A stretch of DNA of 55,470 nucleotides from an uncultured Opitutia bacterium (GCA_903873805.1 CAIQQB010000111.1:1-55470), one strand, 5' to 3'. Shown: positions 30,308 to 39,791, counted from the first letter of the stretch. Notes: generated from the letters alone by a model not told the origin. Numbers and translations: made by a program.

Positions 30308-31378
30308 TCAGATTCCGCACGCCTGCAGGATCCGCAGGGCGCCGTAGGCGAGCAGGCCGGTGACGGGGAGGGTGAGCACCCAGGCCCAGACCATCTGTGA
30401 AACGATGCCCCATTTGACGGCACTGAGCCGCTTGGTGGCACCGACGCCCATGATCGACGTGGAGATGACGTGGGTGGTCGAAAGTGGCACGCCCATGGTG
30501 GAGGCGCCGTAGATGATGCAAGCGGCGGTGGTCTCGGCAGCAAAACCCTGGACGGGTTGCAGCTTCACCATCTTGTGGCCCATCGTCCGGATGATGCGCC
30601 AGCCGCCGCCGGCGGTGCCGGCGGCCATCGTGCCAGCGCAGGCGACCACCACCCAATACGGGACATGGTCAAACGCGGGGACGCGCAGGAAACCCGCCCA
30701 GGCCGGCAGGTGGTCAAACGTGCCGTCCTTCGTCGCCGTGACAAGGGCGAGGGTGATGATGCCCATCGTTTTTTGGGCGTCGTTGGAGCCGTGGCTGTAG
30801 CCCATGAAGCCGGCGCTTACCAGCTGCAGCTTGCCGAACAGGGTGTTGACCAGATAGGGCGTCGCCTTGCGCAGAATCACGTAGAGCAGCGTCATCAGCA
30901 GGGCGCCCCCCACAAAGCCGATGAGCGGCGAGGTGATCATCGGGAGCACGACCTTGGGCCAGAGACCGTTGCTGGCGTGCTTGACCGGGTCGGCGACCGA
31001 CCACTTCAGCACCGCCCAGTCGCCGTGCGACGAGGCCAGCGCCGCGCCGCAGAGTCCGCCGATGATGGCATGGCTGGAGCTCGACGGCAGCCCGAGCCAC
31101 CAGGTGAACAGGCCCCAGACGATGGCGGCAAAGAGCGCGCACAGCACGGTCGTCATCGTCACGACGCTGGTGTCGACGAGGCCCTTGCCGATGGTGGTGG
31201 CCACGGCGGTGCCGGCGAGCGCACCGAGGAGGTTGAACACGGCGGCCATGGCGATGGCCTGGCGCGGGGTCAGCACCTTGGTCGAGACGACCGTGGCGAT
31301 GGCGTTGGCGGCGTCGTGGAATCCGTTGATGTATTCAAACACCAGCGCCGCCACGAGGACGAGCAGGAAGAGCGTCAT
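30308..31378 (-). CDS. pit: PiT-family inorganic phosphate transporter
   Basis: The 356-residue integral membrane protein imports phosphate, usually as metal-phosphate or with a cation. Both inverted PiT signatures are present: EYINGFHDAANAIATVVSTK near the N terminus and GYSHGSNDAQKTMGIITLAL around 200, together with LPSSSSHAIIGGLCGAAL. About ten hydrophobic segments are visible. The length is near that of compact bacterial PiT proteins. It starts 12 bp after the DUF47 gene, the usual two-gene operon. No Shine-Dalgarno sequence is visible before the ATG (GCCCCGGCC). Confidence 0.93.
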   Translation of the reverse strand: MTLFLLVLVAALVFEYINGFHDAANAIATVVSTKVLTPRQAIAMAAVFNLLGALAGTAVATTIGKGLVDTSVVTMTTVLCALFAAIVWGLFTWWLGLPSSSSHAIIGGLCGAALASSHGDWAVLKWSVADPVKHASNGLWPKVVLPMITSPLIGFVGGALLMTLLYVILRKATPYLVNTLFGKLQLVSAGFMGYSHGSNDAQKTMGIITLALVTATKDGTFDHLPAWAGFLRVPAFDHVPYWVVVACAGTMAAGTAGGGWRIIRTMGHKMVKLQPVQGFAAETTAACIIYGASTMGVPLSTTHVISTSIMGVGATKRLSAVKWGIVSQMVWAWVLTLPVTGLLAYGALRILQACGI

Positions 31379-31390
31379 GGCCGGGGCGGC

Positions 31391-32029
31391 TCAGGAATAC
31401 TTGAGGGTGATCTGGAAGACGACGTTGCCGGCGTCGCGGCAGCGGTCCACGGCCTTTTCCATCATCTCGAACAGCTCCTGCAGGATGATCATCTCCTTCG
31501 CCTCATACGGGCCGTGGTAAAGGTCCTTGATCAGGCCGAGCATGACCTTGTCCGCCTCGCCCTCGGCGAACTGCAGTCGCTCGTTGGCCTCCTGGATGTG
31601 CGCGAGGGTGGCCCCGCCGCGGAGCTGCTTGACCATGAAGACCACCGCTTCGGCGGCCTGGGCCAGCAGGGTCGCCTGGCGGGTGAAGCCCTCGCGTGGA
31701 TAGCGGCCGGGATAGATCGAGAGCCGCTCGACGATCTTCTCGACGATCTTGGGAATGCGGTAGAGGGCGAGGGAAAGCTCCTCAATGTCCTCGCGGTCCA
31801 GCGGCGTGATGAACGTCTTGCACAGCTCCTCGGTGATCTGGCGGGTGATCCGCTTGTCCTTGCGCCGGCTCTGGATGAACTGGTCCAGGTCGCCCGCGCT
31901 GGTGAAGGCCTCGCTCCGGCGCAGATACTCAATCAGCAGATTGATGCTGGCGAGCGCCTCGGCGGCGCTGGATTCGAGCAGGTCGAAGAACTTGTCCTCC
32001 TTGCCGAGGAGCTTTTTGAGCGAAAACAT
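31391..32029 (-). CDS. DUF47 (PhoU-like) partner of the PiT transporter
   Basis: This 212-residue, mostly helical cytoplasmic protein has the DUF47 pattern: an N-terminal KLLGKEDKFFDLLE segment, ITEELCKTFITPLDREDIEEL, and a C-terminal EMMEKAVDRCRDAGNVVFQI. DUF47 proteins are PhoU-like and are nearly always encoded before pit, as here, where they are thought to modulate transport. It is the first gene of the pair. GGAG lies 4 nt before the ATG, one of the few weak Shine-Dalgarno matches in the window. Confidence 0.92.
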   Translation of the reverse strand: MFSLKKLLGKEDKFFDLLESSAAEALASINLLIEYLRRSEAFTSAGDLDQFIQSRRKDKRITRQITEELCKTFITPLDREDIEELSLALYRIPKIVEKIVERLSIYPGRYPREGFTRQATLLAQAAEAVVFMVKQLRGGATLAHIQEANERLQFAEGEADKVMLGLIKDLYHGPYEAKEMIILQELFEMMEKAVDRCRDAGNVVFQITLKYS

Positions 32030-32074
32030 GGTGCTCCATGCCGTAACCTTCCTGTAACGTATGTAAACAGTTTT

Positions 32075-32866
32075 TCAGGACTTTCCGCGCAGGCTGATCC
32101 AGAGCAGGCCGAGCCGCTCCCGGATCGCCCAGGTGCTGCGCTGCAGGGACTCGGCCTGCCAGCCGAGATAATCAGCCAGCTGGTTCTCGGGGCCGGGCGC
32201 GGCGGCGAAATCCGTCGGGCAGGGCACCGCCTTCACCCCGGCATGGCGGCAGAGCGCGATGGCGCGCGGCATGTGCCAGGCCGAAGTGACCAGTGCCACC
32301 GGTGCGTCGCCGGCGAGGCGATGCAACTCGAGTGACTCCTCCTCGGTGTCCCTGGCCTGGTCGATTCTGACGATCCGTCCCGGTGCGACCCCCAGCATTT
32401 CCGCCGTTTGCGCCAGGATGTCCGCGTGCGTGGGGCGGCCCGGATCGCCGGGGCCGCTCACAATCAGGCGGGCGTCGGGCAGCACGCGCAGGAGCCGCAC
32501 GGCCTCGGTGATGCGGGCGAGGGCGTTCGGACTCAGCTGATTGTTGGCCGAGAAGCCCGGGGCGTCCGTGTGCCCGCTGCCGAGCACTGCCACAAAGCGG
32601 CAGCCGGCAAGCGCGGCGGGAGCCGGGGCGCCGGCGGCGAGCTCGGGCACCGGGGAATATTCGGATTCGAGGGGCCGGATGAGCTGCCGGCTGACCCAGC
32701 TGTTGCTGCAGGCCATCAGCCAGAACACGCCCGTCAGCAGAAGGGCGTTGCGCGTGCGCGGGGCGCGGCGGAACACCAGCAGCAGCAGACCGGCCGTGAT
32801 CAGGCCGAAGGCGAAGGGCAGGGGCATCAGCCAGTAGCCGATGATTTTTTTCAGCACGAATCCCAT
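32075..32866 (-). CDS. DUF218/YdcF-family membrane protein, ElyC-like
   Basis: The 263-residue protein has two N-terminal membrane segments (about 8-31 and 40-55) and a DUF218 domain (about 90-245) with VAVLGSGHTD, RLIVSGPGDPGRPTHADI, DTEEESLELHRLAG and VTSAWHMPRAIALC. This layout matches ElyC, an inner-membrane factor for peptidoglycan/envelope precursor handling; the biochemical reaction of the family remains unclear. It lies 45 bp upstream of the DUF47-pit pair on the same strand and may be cotranscribed. The ATG at 32866 is preceded by GGAATCGCCC without a standard ribosome site. Confidence 0.82.
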   Translation of the reverse strand: MGFVLKKIIGYWLMPLPFAFGLITAGLLLLVFRRAPRTRNALLLTGVFWLMACSNSWVSRQLIRPLESEYSPVPELAAGAPAPAALAGCRFVAVLGSGHTDAPGFSANNQLSPNALARITEAVRLLRVLPDARLIVSGPGDPGRPTHADILAQTAEMLGVAPGRIVRIDQARDTEEESLELHRLAGDAPVALVTSAWHMPRAIALCRHAGVKAVPCPTDFAAAPGPENQLADYLGWQAESLQRSTWAIRERLGLLWISLRGKS

Positions 32867-33084
32867 GGGCGATTCCTGCGCGACGCCCGCGCCGGGCTCA
32901 ACCGCAAAACGTCGCGCCGGTCGGGTGCACGGCGGATTCGCCCGCTGTCACACCGGTGTCACGCCGCGTTCACGCGATCGTCACCCCCGCGGTTTGCCTT
33001 GGGGAAATTCCGCCCCCCATCGTTGCCCGCGAAAGAAATCCCCCCGCGCTTCCGCGGGAAATTCCGCCGCCTTTCCCTTCGCGT

Positions 33085-33951
33085 ATGAAATATCCACTGC
33101 TCCTCAGCCTCGCCTTCGCCTGCGCCGCCCCGCTTTCGGCCCAGATTGTCGTCTCCGGTTACATGGCCAATCCGGCCGGCACGGATTCGCCCTACGAGTA
33201 TGTCCAGCTCTTCGCGACCCAGAACATCAATTTCGCCAGCACGAATTACAGCGTCGTCTGGGCCAACAACGGCACCGCGGTGGCCAACGGCTGGATTGCC
33301 GGCGGCACCGTCAGCTACGGTTTCAACCTCACTAGCGGATCGGTGACCGCCGGCTCGGTTTTCTATGTCGGGGGTTCGGGTGAGCTGATCAACGGCTCCG
33401 GCTCAACCGATATTTCCAGCGCCACCTGGATCCGGACCATCAACACCGGCACCACGGGCGGCGACGGCTTCGGCTCCGCCGCCAGCGGCGGTCCGATGGG
33501 CAACGGCGGGACCCAGGCCGACGGCATCGCGGTGTTCAGCGGTCTCACGACTTCGCTCACCTCCACCACGACGCCGGTCGACGCCGTTTTCTTCGGTTCC
33601 GGCGTTGGCACCGCCAAGCCGGCCACGGGCGGTTACGCTCTGCCCAACAACGATCACTATTCCTCGGCCCAGGGAACCTTCGGCAACGGCACCAACACCT
33701 TTGTCTTTTCCGATCCCGCCGGCTCCCAGTATACCAGTCTGACCGGCACGTTCAACACCCAGACGGACAACTGGGACACGGCTCGCACCTCTGCACTCAC
33801 CACCTTCACCTCGGCCACCGCCCTGTCCGCCCTGGCCCCCGGCATCTCGCTCGTGCCGGAGCCCTCGACCTATGCGGGCATCCTCGGCGCCCTCGCCCTG
33901 GCCGGAGCCTGGTTTCGCCGGCGTCGCACCGCAGTCAGCCGGTCGGTCTGA
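33085..33951 (+). CDS. PEP-CTERM sorted exported protein
   Basis: The 288-residue protein carries a signal peptide (MKYPLLLSLAFACAAPLSAQ) and an unmistakable PEP-CTERM tail: VPEPSTYAGILGALALAGAW followed by FRRRR. The tail directs exosortase-dependent sorting to the outer surface. The mature part is rich in Gly, Ser, Thr and Asn and resembles the lamin-tail-type or all-beta proteins found with this signal (IVVSGYMANPAGTDSPYEYVQLF...). Function is unknown. It begins a two-gene unit, the next PEP-CTERM gene starting 19 bp downstream. No exosortase is encoded in the window. Confidence 0.85.
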   Translation: MKYPLLLSLAFACAAPLSAQIVVSGYMANPAGTDSPYEYVQLFATQNINFASTNYSVVWANNGTAVANGWIAGGTVSYGFNLTSGSVTAGSVFYVGGSGELINGSGSTDISSATWIRTINTGTTGGDGFGSAASGGPMGNGGTQADGIAVFSGLTTSLTSTTTPVDAVFFGSGVGTAKPATGGYALPNNDHYSSAQGTFGNGTNTFVFSDPAGSQYTSLTGTFNTQTDNWDTARTSALTTFTSATALSALAPGISLVPEPSTYAGILGALALAGAWFRRRRTAVSRSV

Positions 33952-33970
33952 TTCCCCCCCCCCTTCTCCC

Positions 33971-36262
33971 ATGACCCGCTCCTATCGCTTGCTTCCCGTC
34001 TTGGCCGCTGTCCTTGCGACTGCCTCCCCGGTCCGCGCCCAGTTCAACATCACCACGAGCACCATCTCGGCCAAAACGCTCGCCAGCGGGCAGGCCGGCA
34101 CGGTGACCGCGACCGGCATCCTGACCATCAGCGGCAGCACGGTCGCGGTCACCATCACCGGCAACAACGTCGTCCTGACGAATAACGGGACCATCAGCCA
34201 GACCGGCACTGGCCGCGTCATCCGTGACAACACCGGGGTGACGAATCTCACGGTGAACAACAACGCCGGCGCGCTCCTCCAGGCGGCCGATGCGGATGTG
34301 ATCCAGATGAACAAGTCGCCCGCCAGCGTGACGCTGAACAACGCCGGGACGCTGACTTCGCTCAACGCCTCGGCCGGTGGGTCGCAGGCGGTGGACTTCA
34401 ACGCCATCCTATCCGGCAGCAACGTCATCAATAATTTCGCCACCGGCATCCTGCAGGCGTCCGAGGCCGACGCGGTGCGTCCTGGAATTAACGGCGTGGT
34501 CAACAACGCCGGCCTGATCAAGGCCGTCACCAGCACCGGCAGCGGTAGCGATGGCATCGATGCGCAGACCAACTCCGGCATCATCGTCACCAACTCCGGC
34601 ACCGGCCTGATTGAGGGCGGGCGCCACGGCATTACAGGCGGCAACCTCACCGGCGCGGGCACGTACGCCATGAGTGTCACCAATCAGGCGGGCGCGACGA
34701 TCCAGGGCGACAACGGCTCGGGCATCAACATCGACGGCGTCGGCGCCGCCGAAATTGTGACCATCGTCAACAACGGCACCATCACCGGCAACGGGCACGA
34801 CATTGGCGACAGCACCGGCCATGACGGTGATGGCGTGGATGTGGACGGCGTCGTCGCTCTCACCAATACCGGCACGATCAAGTCACTCAACGCCTTCGGG
34901 GTCGGGGGCGTGGAAACCAGCGAGGGCGTCACGGTCGGGGGCGGCAACATTACCAACTCCGGCACCATTGAGGGCGATGTGGCCAGCGGCAATCCCACCG
35001 CCATCGGTCGCGGGATCACCATCGCCGGGATCGACAAGGATGTGAACGGCAACGCCATCCCGGTGCAGGCGATGTATGCCGCCACCACCATCACCAACAG
35101 CGGACTCATCCGCGGCCAGTCCGATTCCGGCATCGCGTTTCCGTCCGCCCTGGCGAGCGGCTTCGCCGTCACCATCGTCAACACCGCCACCGGCACCATC
35201 GAGGGCGGCGGAAACACGGCCGCGGCCATCCAGACCGGCGCGGACAACGACACGGTGATCAACGCCGGCACTATCATTGCCGACGCGAGCGGCAAGGCGG
35301 TCGACCTCGGGGGCGGCGACGATCTGCTCATCATCCAGGGCGGTGCGATCACGGGCGACCTCGCCGGCGGCACGGGCTCCAACACCCTTGCCTTCACCCT
35401 CGGGGCGGGCGGCACGTTTTCCTACAGCGGCGGCATCACCCAGTTCGACACCGTTCAAGTCAACAGCGGTACCGTGACCTACTCCGGCAGCGCCGCCTAC
35501 ACCGGGGCCACGGTGGTCAACGGCGGGACGCTGACCGTCACCGGCGCGCTGACGGGCACAAGCGGGGTCACCGTCAATCCGACCGGCACCTTTGCCTATG
35601 CCAACAACGCGGTCGCCCTGGACCGCGCGGTCACGGTCAGTGGCGGCACGTTCAAATACAATTCCTCCCAGGCCTTCACCGGCCCGCTCACCCTCACGGC
35701 CGGTGTCATCGGCGGCTCCGGCAACCTTGGCACGACCGCGATGACCATCGGCAGCGGCGTGACGCTGTCGCCCGGCGATGGTGTCGGCACGCTGGCCACC
35801 GGCGCCCAAACTTGGGCCGCCGGGGGTAACTACCGTTGGGAGATCAATGCGCTCGCCGGTCAGGGCGGCATCCAGGGGGGGACGACCGGTTGGGACCACA
35901 GCCTGATCGCGGGCGCGCTCAACATCACGGCGACCGCCGGCGGAAAATTCACCGTTACGCTGGCCGCTCTCAGCGCCCTGTCCGGCTGGGACGGCACCGC
36001 CAACCACTCCTGGACCATCGCCAGCGCCTCCGGCGGCATCACCTGGTTGGACGGGGGCGCCTTCAACATCGATGCGGGTGCCTTCGGGGACTCGAATGCA
36101 TTGGATGGGGGCGCGTTCGCGCTCTCGGTCTCCGGCAATGATCTCAATCTGAACTTCACGGCTGCAGCGGTACCCGAGCCCGGCACTTGGGCCGCCTTCG
36201 CGGGTGCGGCCACCCTTGTTGGTGCCGTTCTCACGCGCCGCCGCGCAAAGACGGCAGCCTGA
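33971..36262 (+). CDS. Large PEP-CTERM protein with autotransporter-type beta-strand repeats
   Basis: The 763-residue protein has a signal peptide (cleavage about residue 23, ASPVRAQF), a long Asn/Gly/Thr-rich passenger of short repeats such as VNNAGLIKAV, ITNSGTIEGDV and VINAGTIIADASGKAVDLGGGDD, and an autotransporter-associated strand motif (VVNGGTLTVTGALTGTSGV, about 515-535). These features predict a right-handed beta-helix. Instead of an outer-membrane barrel it ends with PEP-CTERM: VPEPGTWAAFAGAATLVGAV and RRR. It is likely surface-exposed, perhaps in a matrix or adhesion. It follows the first PEP-CTERM gene after 19 bp, preceded by a C-rich tract, and is closed by a strong terminator. 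Confidence 0.86.
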   Translation: MTRSYRLLPVLAAVLATASPVRAQFNITTSTISAKTLASGQAGTVTATGILTISGSTVAVTITGNNVVLTNNGTISQTGTGRVIRDNTGVTNLTVNNNAGALLQAADADVIQMNKSPASVTLNNAGTLTSLNASAGGSQAVDFNAILSGSNVINNFATGILQASEADAVRPGINGVVNNAGLIKAVTSTGSGSDGIDAQTNSGIIVTNSGTGLIEGGRHGITGGNLTGAGTYAMSVTNQAGATIQGDNGSGINIDGVGAAEIVTIVNNGTITGNGHDIGDSTGHDGDGVDVDGVVALTNTGTIKSLNAFGVGGVETSEGVTVGGGNITNSGTIEGDVASGNPTAIGRGITIAGIDKDVNGNAIPVQAMYAATTITNSGLIRGQSDSGIAFPSALASGFAVTIVNTATGTIEGGGNTAAAIQTGADNDTVINAGTIIADASGKAVDLGGGDDLLIIQGGAITGDLAGGTGSNTLAFTLGAGGTFSYSGGITQFDTVQVNSGTVTYSGSAAYTGATVVNGGTLTVTGALTGTSGVTVNPTGTFAYANNAVALDRAVTVSGGTFKYNSSQAFTGPLTLTAGVIGGSGNLGTTAMTIGSGVTLSPGDGVGTLATGAQTWAAGGNYRWEINALAGQGGIQGGTTGWDHSLIAGALNITATAGGKFTVTLAALSALSGWDGTANHSWTIASASGGITWLDGGAFNIDAGAFGDSNALDGGAFALSVSGNDLNLNFTAAAVPEPGTWAAFAGAATLVGAVLTRRRAKTAA

Positions 36263-36282
36263 TCCTTTTTGTTTGGGCCATC

Positions 36283-36323
36283 AAAGCCGGCGTCCGGTTC
36301 ACCCGGTCGCCGGCCTTTGTTTT
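36283..36323 (+). terminator. Rho-independent terminator after the PEP-CTERM unit
   Basis: GCCGGCG (36286-36292) pairs perfectly with CGCCGGC (36308-36314), extended inside by CCGG/CCGG. A T-rich tract CTTTGTTTT follows at 36315-36323. It is 20 bp after the stop codon of the large PEP-CTERM gene. Confidence 0.8.
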
Positions 36324-36362
36324 GCAGAGGAATCAGCGGCCGAAAAGCCTGATTCGGATCCC

Positions 36363-36431
36363 TGTGGGCAGGTGCCCACACCGAGCGGGTTTGGGTGACG
36401 CCGCGAATACGGGAGGTGGGTATCCCGCCTC
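36363..36431. repeat. Two hairpins in the convergent intergenic region
   Basis: TGTGGGCA (36363-36370) and TGCCCACA (36373-36380) form a perfect palindrome with a 2-nt spacer. GGAGGTGGG (36412-36420) pairs with CCCGCCTCC (36423-36431), allowing one G-U pair. The second hairpin lies just after the minus-strand acyltransferase stop. Neither has a T run. The motifs resemble the dispersed palindromic repeats but are not clear copies. Confidence 0.45.
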
Positions 36432-36448
36432 CATTCGTCGCGCCTGTT

Positions 36449-37417
36449 TTATCCCCGGTTGGTCGAACGCCACGCCGGCGGACATTTCCCGGCGATCAGC
36501 GCCGCGCGGAGGGCGATGCCATCGGCACTGGGCACGACGTCGCCCAAGTCGCAGATCTGGGCGTGCAGCTGCTTCGCCAGCGTTTTCCGGTCCGGGCCGG
36601 CCGGGCGTTTGGGCCCGTAAACGACGCGGGCCTGCGTGCGCCGCATCGCGAGAAACCTCCAGAAGTGCGGCGCAAAGTCGGCGTCGCCCCACCAGCAGAC
36701 CGCGTCACGTACCCCTTCCTCGCCGTCATCGGGGGAATACTCGATCCACGCCCCGGATACCGGCCAGCGGTGGCGGATGGCGGGTTCGAACAATGACGAA
36801 TAAAACGGCAGCACCGTGCGGCCGTCGGTGCTGGTCCCCTCGGGAAAGAACGTGACCACCGCGCCCTCCGCCACCGGACGGGGCAGTTCTTCGACGACGC
36901 GCCGGACATCCCGCAGTCGGGTCCGGTCGATGAAGATCGTCCCGGCACACCGGGTCACCCAGCCGATGACCGGCCAGCCGCGGAGTTCGCATTTGGCAAC
37001 AAAGACCGTGGGCTGGGCCGCGCCCAGCACGAGAATGTCGAGATAGCTGAGGTGGTTGCTCACCAGCAGTCCGTGCTCCGGCGGCTCCCCGGTCGCCGTG
37101 ACCTCGACACCGAACAGTCGCAGGTAGCGGCGGGCCCAGCGGCGGGCCCACCGCGCGCGGGCGAGGGCCGGTTGGCGGCGCGTCGCGATTCGCACCGCCA
37201 CGAAGTGGTCGGCCAGCGAGACCGCGACGGCGGCGAGAAACGCGGCCAAGCGGAAGCCGGCGCGCGTACCGCCGAGCAGCCGCCCGAAGACGCCGGTTCG
37301 CGGCGGCCCTTCACCCGCCCGCCGCGGGAGCGGACGGCTCCGCCGATCGTCGGGCGCCGGAGCATCGGAGAGGTGCGGGACTCCGGGCGTAAAATCGCTG
37401 CGGAGGGATCCGCTCAT
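36449..37417 (-). CDS. olsA: PlsC-family acyltransferase, probable lyso-ornithine lipid O-acyltransferase
   Basis: The 322-residue protein has a membrane-associated N-terminal segment (55-75) and a PlsC domain (about 95-290). Catalytic motif NHLSYLD contains His122 and Asp127 in the H(X4)D pattern, and FPEGTSTDG (191-199) forms the glycerol-phosphate motif typical of the family. The gene overlaps the olsB-like gene by the four bases ATGA, a strong sign of a joint pathway: OlsB makes N-acyl-ornithine and OlsA adds the second fatty acid. A generic lysophosphatidate acyltransferase is the alternative, but the fused context favours ornithine lipid synthesis. The N-terminal 50 residues are basic and disordered. 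Confidence 0.8.
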   Translation of the reverse strand: MSGSLRSDFTPGVPHLSDAPAPDDRRSRPLPRRAGEGPPRTGVFGRLLGGTRAGFRLAAFLAAVAVSLADHFVAVRIATRRQPALARARWARRWARRYLRLFGVEVTATGEPPEHGLLVSNHLSYLDILVLGAAQPTVFVAKCELRGWPVIGWVTRCAGTIFIDRTRLRDVRRVVEELPRPVAEGAVVTFFPEGTSTDGRTVLPFYSSLFEPAIRHRWPVSGAWIEYSPDDGEEGVRDAVCWWGDADFAPHFWRFLAMRRTQARVVYGPKRPAGPDRKTLAKQLHAQICDLGDVVPSADGIALRAALIAGKCPPAWRSTNRG

Positions 37418-38184
37418 GTGCGGAGAAAGCGTTCCAGCCGTTCCTGCCGCAGCCGGGTCAGGTCGAGAAGCGTGAGGAAGTCGATGGTGCCGAACTCGCG
37501 GTCGAGCACGGGGGCGGAGCAGATTTTTGCCCCGAGCGTGAGGTAGGCGGCCAGCAGCCCGGGGATCTTGGGCGCAACCGGCGCCACCCGGTCAAGCGGG
37601 CACGCCAGCGCGGGCAGGGGGTGGGTGCGCAGCTCAGGGGGCGCGAGGTGCTGGCGGGCGAGCTGCCGGTAGGCGGCCGCTCCCTCCGCCGCATCCTGCG
37701 AGGTGAGCGAGCTGCAGCCGATCAGCCAACGCCCGCCGCGCTCACGGGCATAGGCCGCGATCGCCCCCCAAAGGAGGCCGAGCACCCCGCGGTGGCGGTG
37801 ATCCCGCCGGATGCAAGCGCGGCCCATCTCGACTATCTCGCCGCGCAGGGGCTCGAAGGGAGCGAAGTCAAACTCCTGCGCGCTGTAGTAGCCGAGCTGC
37901 CGCGCGGCCTGCGCGCCGGTTTGCAGGCGGTAGGTTCCGATCGTCTCACCGGTGTCGGCCAACTCGACCAGCAGGTGGTCGCACACGGCGTCATACGGAT
38001 CGGCGTCGAGACCGGTCACGTAAGACTCGGTGAGGCCCTCGCCCAGTTCGAGGTTGAAGACGGCGAACCGCAGGGCCTGCGCGGCCCGCCGATCAACGGC
38101 GCTCTCGGCGAGCCGTACGGTGTAGGACGCCGGCGCGACGACCGGGCGGGTGGGAGCAGGGGGCGGTGGCAGGGTGGTGGTCAT
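37414..38184 (-). CDS. olsB: OlsB-like ornithine N-acyltransferase (GNAT fold)
   Basis: This 256-residue protein belongs to the Acetyltransf_5/hemolysin-like group of GNAT enzymes. Typical parts are AAQALRFAVFNLELGEGL, AVCDHLLVELADTGETIGTYRLQT, EIVEMGRACIRRDHRHRGVLGLLW and LIGCSSL. The family transfers a 3-hydroxyacyl chain from acyl carrier protein to the alpha-amino group of ornithine, the first step of ornithine lipid formation. The ATG at 38184 was chosen; a GTG at 38196 would add four residues. The stop overlaps the acyltransferase start. The PiT/DUF47 genes lie 5 kb away, suggestive only, since ornithine lipids often replace phospholipids when phosphate is scarce. Confidence 0.82.
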   Translation of the reverse strand: MTTTLPPPPAPTRPVVAPASYTVRLAESAVDRRAAQALRFAVFNLELGEGLTESYVTGLDADPYDAVCDHLLVELADTGETIGTYRLQTGAQAARQLGYYSAQEFDFAPFEPLRGEIVEMGRACIRRDHRHRGVLGLLWGAIAAYARERGGRWLIGCSSLTSQDAAEGAAAYRQLARQHLAPPELRTHPLPALACPLDRVAPVAPKIPGLLAAYLTLGAKICSAPVLDREFGTIDFLTLLDLTRLRQERLERFLRT

Positions 38185-38407
38185 GGTGTTGGACACGCCC
38201 CTTCATGCCCCGCCGATGTGAAAACCCCGCAGCGTTTACGCGAAAATCAGGTGAAGACATGGACCAATCAGGTCCCATCCCGTAAAAGCCTTGGCATTGG
38301 CCCCGGAAAACTTCCCATCCGATCCCACCCCGCGTCTTTTTCGCCCGAAGGCAAAATCGCGCTTGGATTCCGCGCCGAGCCTGCCAATCCTGCCCAACCT
38401 TACCTCC

Positions 38408-39766
38408 ATGAAAATTTGTTGCATCGGCGCGGGTTATGTCGGCGGTCCCACGATGGCGGTCATCGCCCAGAAGGCTCCGGACATCCGGGTGACCGTCGTG
38501 GACATGAGCGCCGCGCGCATCGCGGCGTGGAATTCCGACACGCTCCCGATCTACGAACCCGGGCTCGACGAGGTCGTGCGCGCCGCCCGCGGTCGCAACC
38601 TGTTCTTCTCGACCGCGGTGAAGGAGGAGATCATCGCCGCCGACATCATCTTCGTCGCCGTCAACACCCCGACCAAGACTTACGGTGTCGGCGCGGGCCG
38701 CGCCGCCGATCTGCGGTTCATCGAGTCGGTGGCCCGCACCATCGCCGAGGTCGCGACCACCCCCAAGATCATCGTTGAGAAGTCCACTATCCCGGTGAAG
38801 ACCGCCGAGACGATCCAGCAGATCCTCAACGCCAACGGCCACGGCGCGAAGTTCCAGGTGCTGTCCAACCCCGAGTTTCTCGCCGAAGGCACCGCGGTGG
38901 CCGACCTCTTCAACCCCGACCGCGTCCTGATCGGCGGGGAGCGCACGCCGGAGGGCGACGCGGCGGTGGCGACCTTGGCTGGGGTCTACGCCCGCTGGGT
39001 GCCGCGCGACCGCATCATCACCACCAACCTCTGGTCGTCGGAGCTCTCCAAGCTCGTGGCCAACGCCTTCCTCGCCCAGCGCATCTCCTCGATCAACTCG
39101 ATCTCCGCCCTCTGCGAGGCGACCGGGGCCGACGTCGACGAGGTCGCGCGCGCGATCGGGCGCGACTCGCGCATCGGCCCGAAGTTCCTCAAGGCCTCCG
39201 TCGGCTTCGGCGGCTCCTGCTTCCAGAAGGACATCCTCAACCTCGTGTATCTCTGCGAACACTACAGCCTGCCCGAGGTGGCGGCCTACTGGGACCAGGT
39301 GGTGCGGATGAACGACTGGCAGAAGCACCGCTTTGCCGGCCGGATCGTGCGGACGCTGTTCAACACCGTCGCCGACAAGCGCATCGCGGTCCTCGGCTTT
39401 GCCTTCAAGAAGGACACCAACGACACGCGCGAGTCGGCGGCGATCAGCGTCTGCCGCGACCTCCTGGCCGAGCAGGCTCAGGTGGTGGTGTATGACCCGC
39501 AGGTGCCGGCGGCCGAGATCATCGCCGACGTCTGCGGCAAGGGGCAGACCAACCCGCGTCTGCTGGTGGTGAAGAGCGCCGCCGAGGCGGCGGCGGGGGC
39601 GCACGCGGTGGCGGTGCTGACCGAGTGGGACGAGTTCAAGATCCTCGATTTCGCGAAGATTTACGCCGGGATGCAAAAGCCCGCGTTCCTCTTTGACGGC
39701 CGCAACCTTCTCGACTTGCCCAAGCTGCGCGAGCTCGGCTTCCGCGCCTCCGGCATCGGGAAGTGA
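38408..39766 (+). CDS. ugd: UDP-glucose 6-dehydrogenase
   Basis: The 452-residue enzyme oxidises UDP-glucose twice with NAD to UDP-glucuronate for capsule, exopolysaccharide or lipopolysaccharide sugars. It has the N-terminal Rossmann motif [30 protein letters not shown], a substrate-binding [11 protein letters not shown] segment and catalytic Cys271 in [11 protein letters not shown]. The C-terminal UDP-binding domain begins near 330 with [17 protein letters not shown]. The sequence style ([19 protein letters not shown]) resembles the group that includes eukaryotic UGDH more than the shorter Gram-negative type. The ATG at 38408 places the Rossmann motif at the N terminus as usual. It appears monocistronic. 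Confidence 0.95.
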   Translation: MKICCIGAGYVGGPTMAVIAQKAPDIRVTVVDMSAARIAAWNSDTLPIYEPGLDEVVRAARGRNLFFSTAVKEEIIAADIIFVAVNTPTKTYGVGAGRAADLRFIESVARTIAEVATTPKIIVEKSTIPVKTAETIQQILNANGHGAKFQVLSNPEFLAEGTAVADLFNPDRVLIGGERTPEGDAAVATLAGVYARWVPRDRIITTNLWSSELSKLVANAFLAQRISSINSISALCEATGADVDEVARAIGRDSRIGPKFLKASVGFGGSCFQKDILNLVYLCEHYSLPEVAAYWDQVVRMNDWQKHRFAGRIVRTLFNTVADKRIAVLGFAFKKDTNDTRESAAISVCRDLLAEQAQVVVYDPQVPAAEIIADVCGKGQTNPRLLVVKSAAEAAAGAHAVAVLTEWDEFKILDFAKIYAGMQKPAFLFDGRNLLDLPKLRELGFRASGIGK

Positions 39767-39791
39767 AGCGGTGGCGTTCGCGGCCCCCGGC

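Noticed and set aside
28189..30543. A 784-codon minus-strand frame opposite esterase 7 and the ThuA gene
   Set aside because: It is a GC-driven shadow; the plus-strand genes have signal peptides and catalytic motifs.
36449..38184. Reading the acyltransferase pair as ordinary phospholipid synthesis (PlsC with an unrelated GNAT)
   Set aside because: The ATGA overlap and OlsB-type motifs make an ornithine-lipid pair more likely, though substrate proof is lacking.
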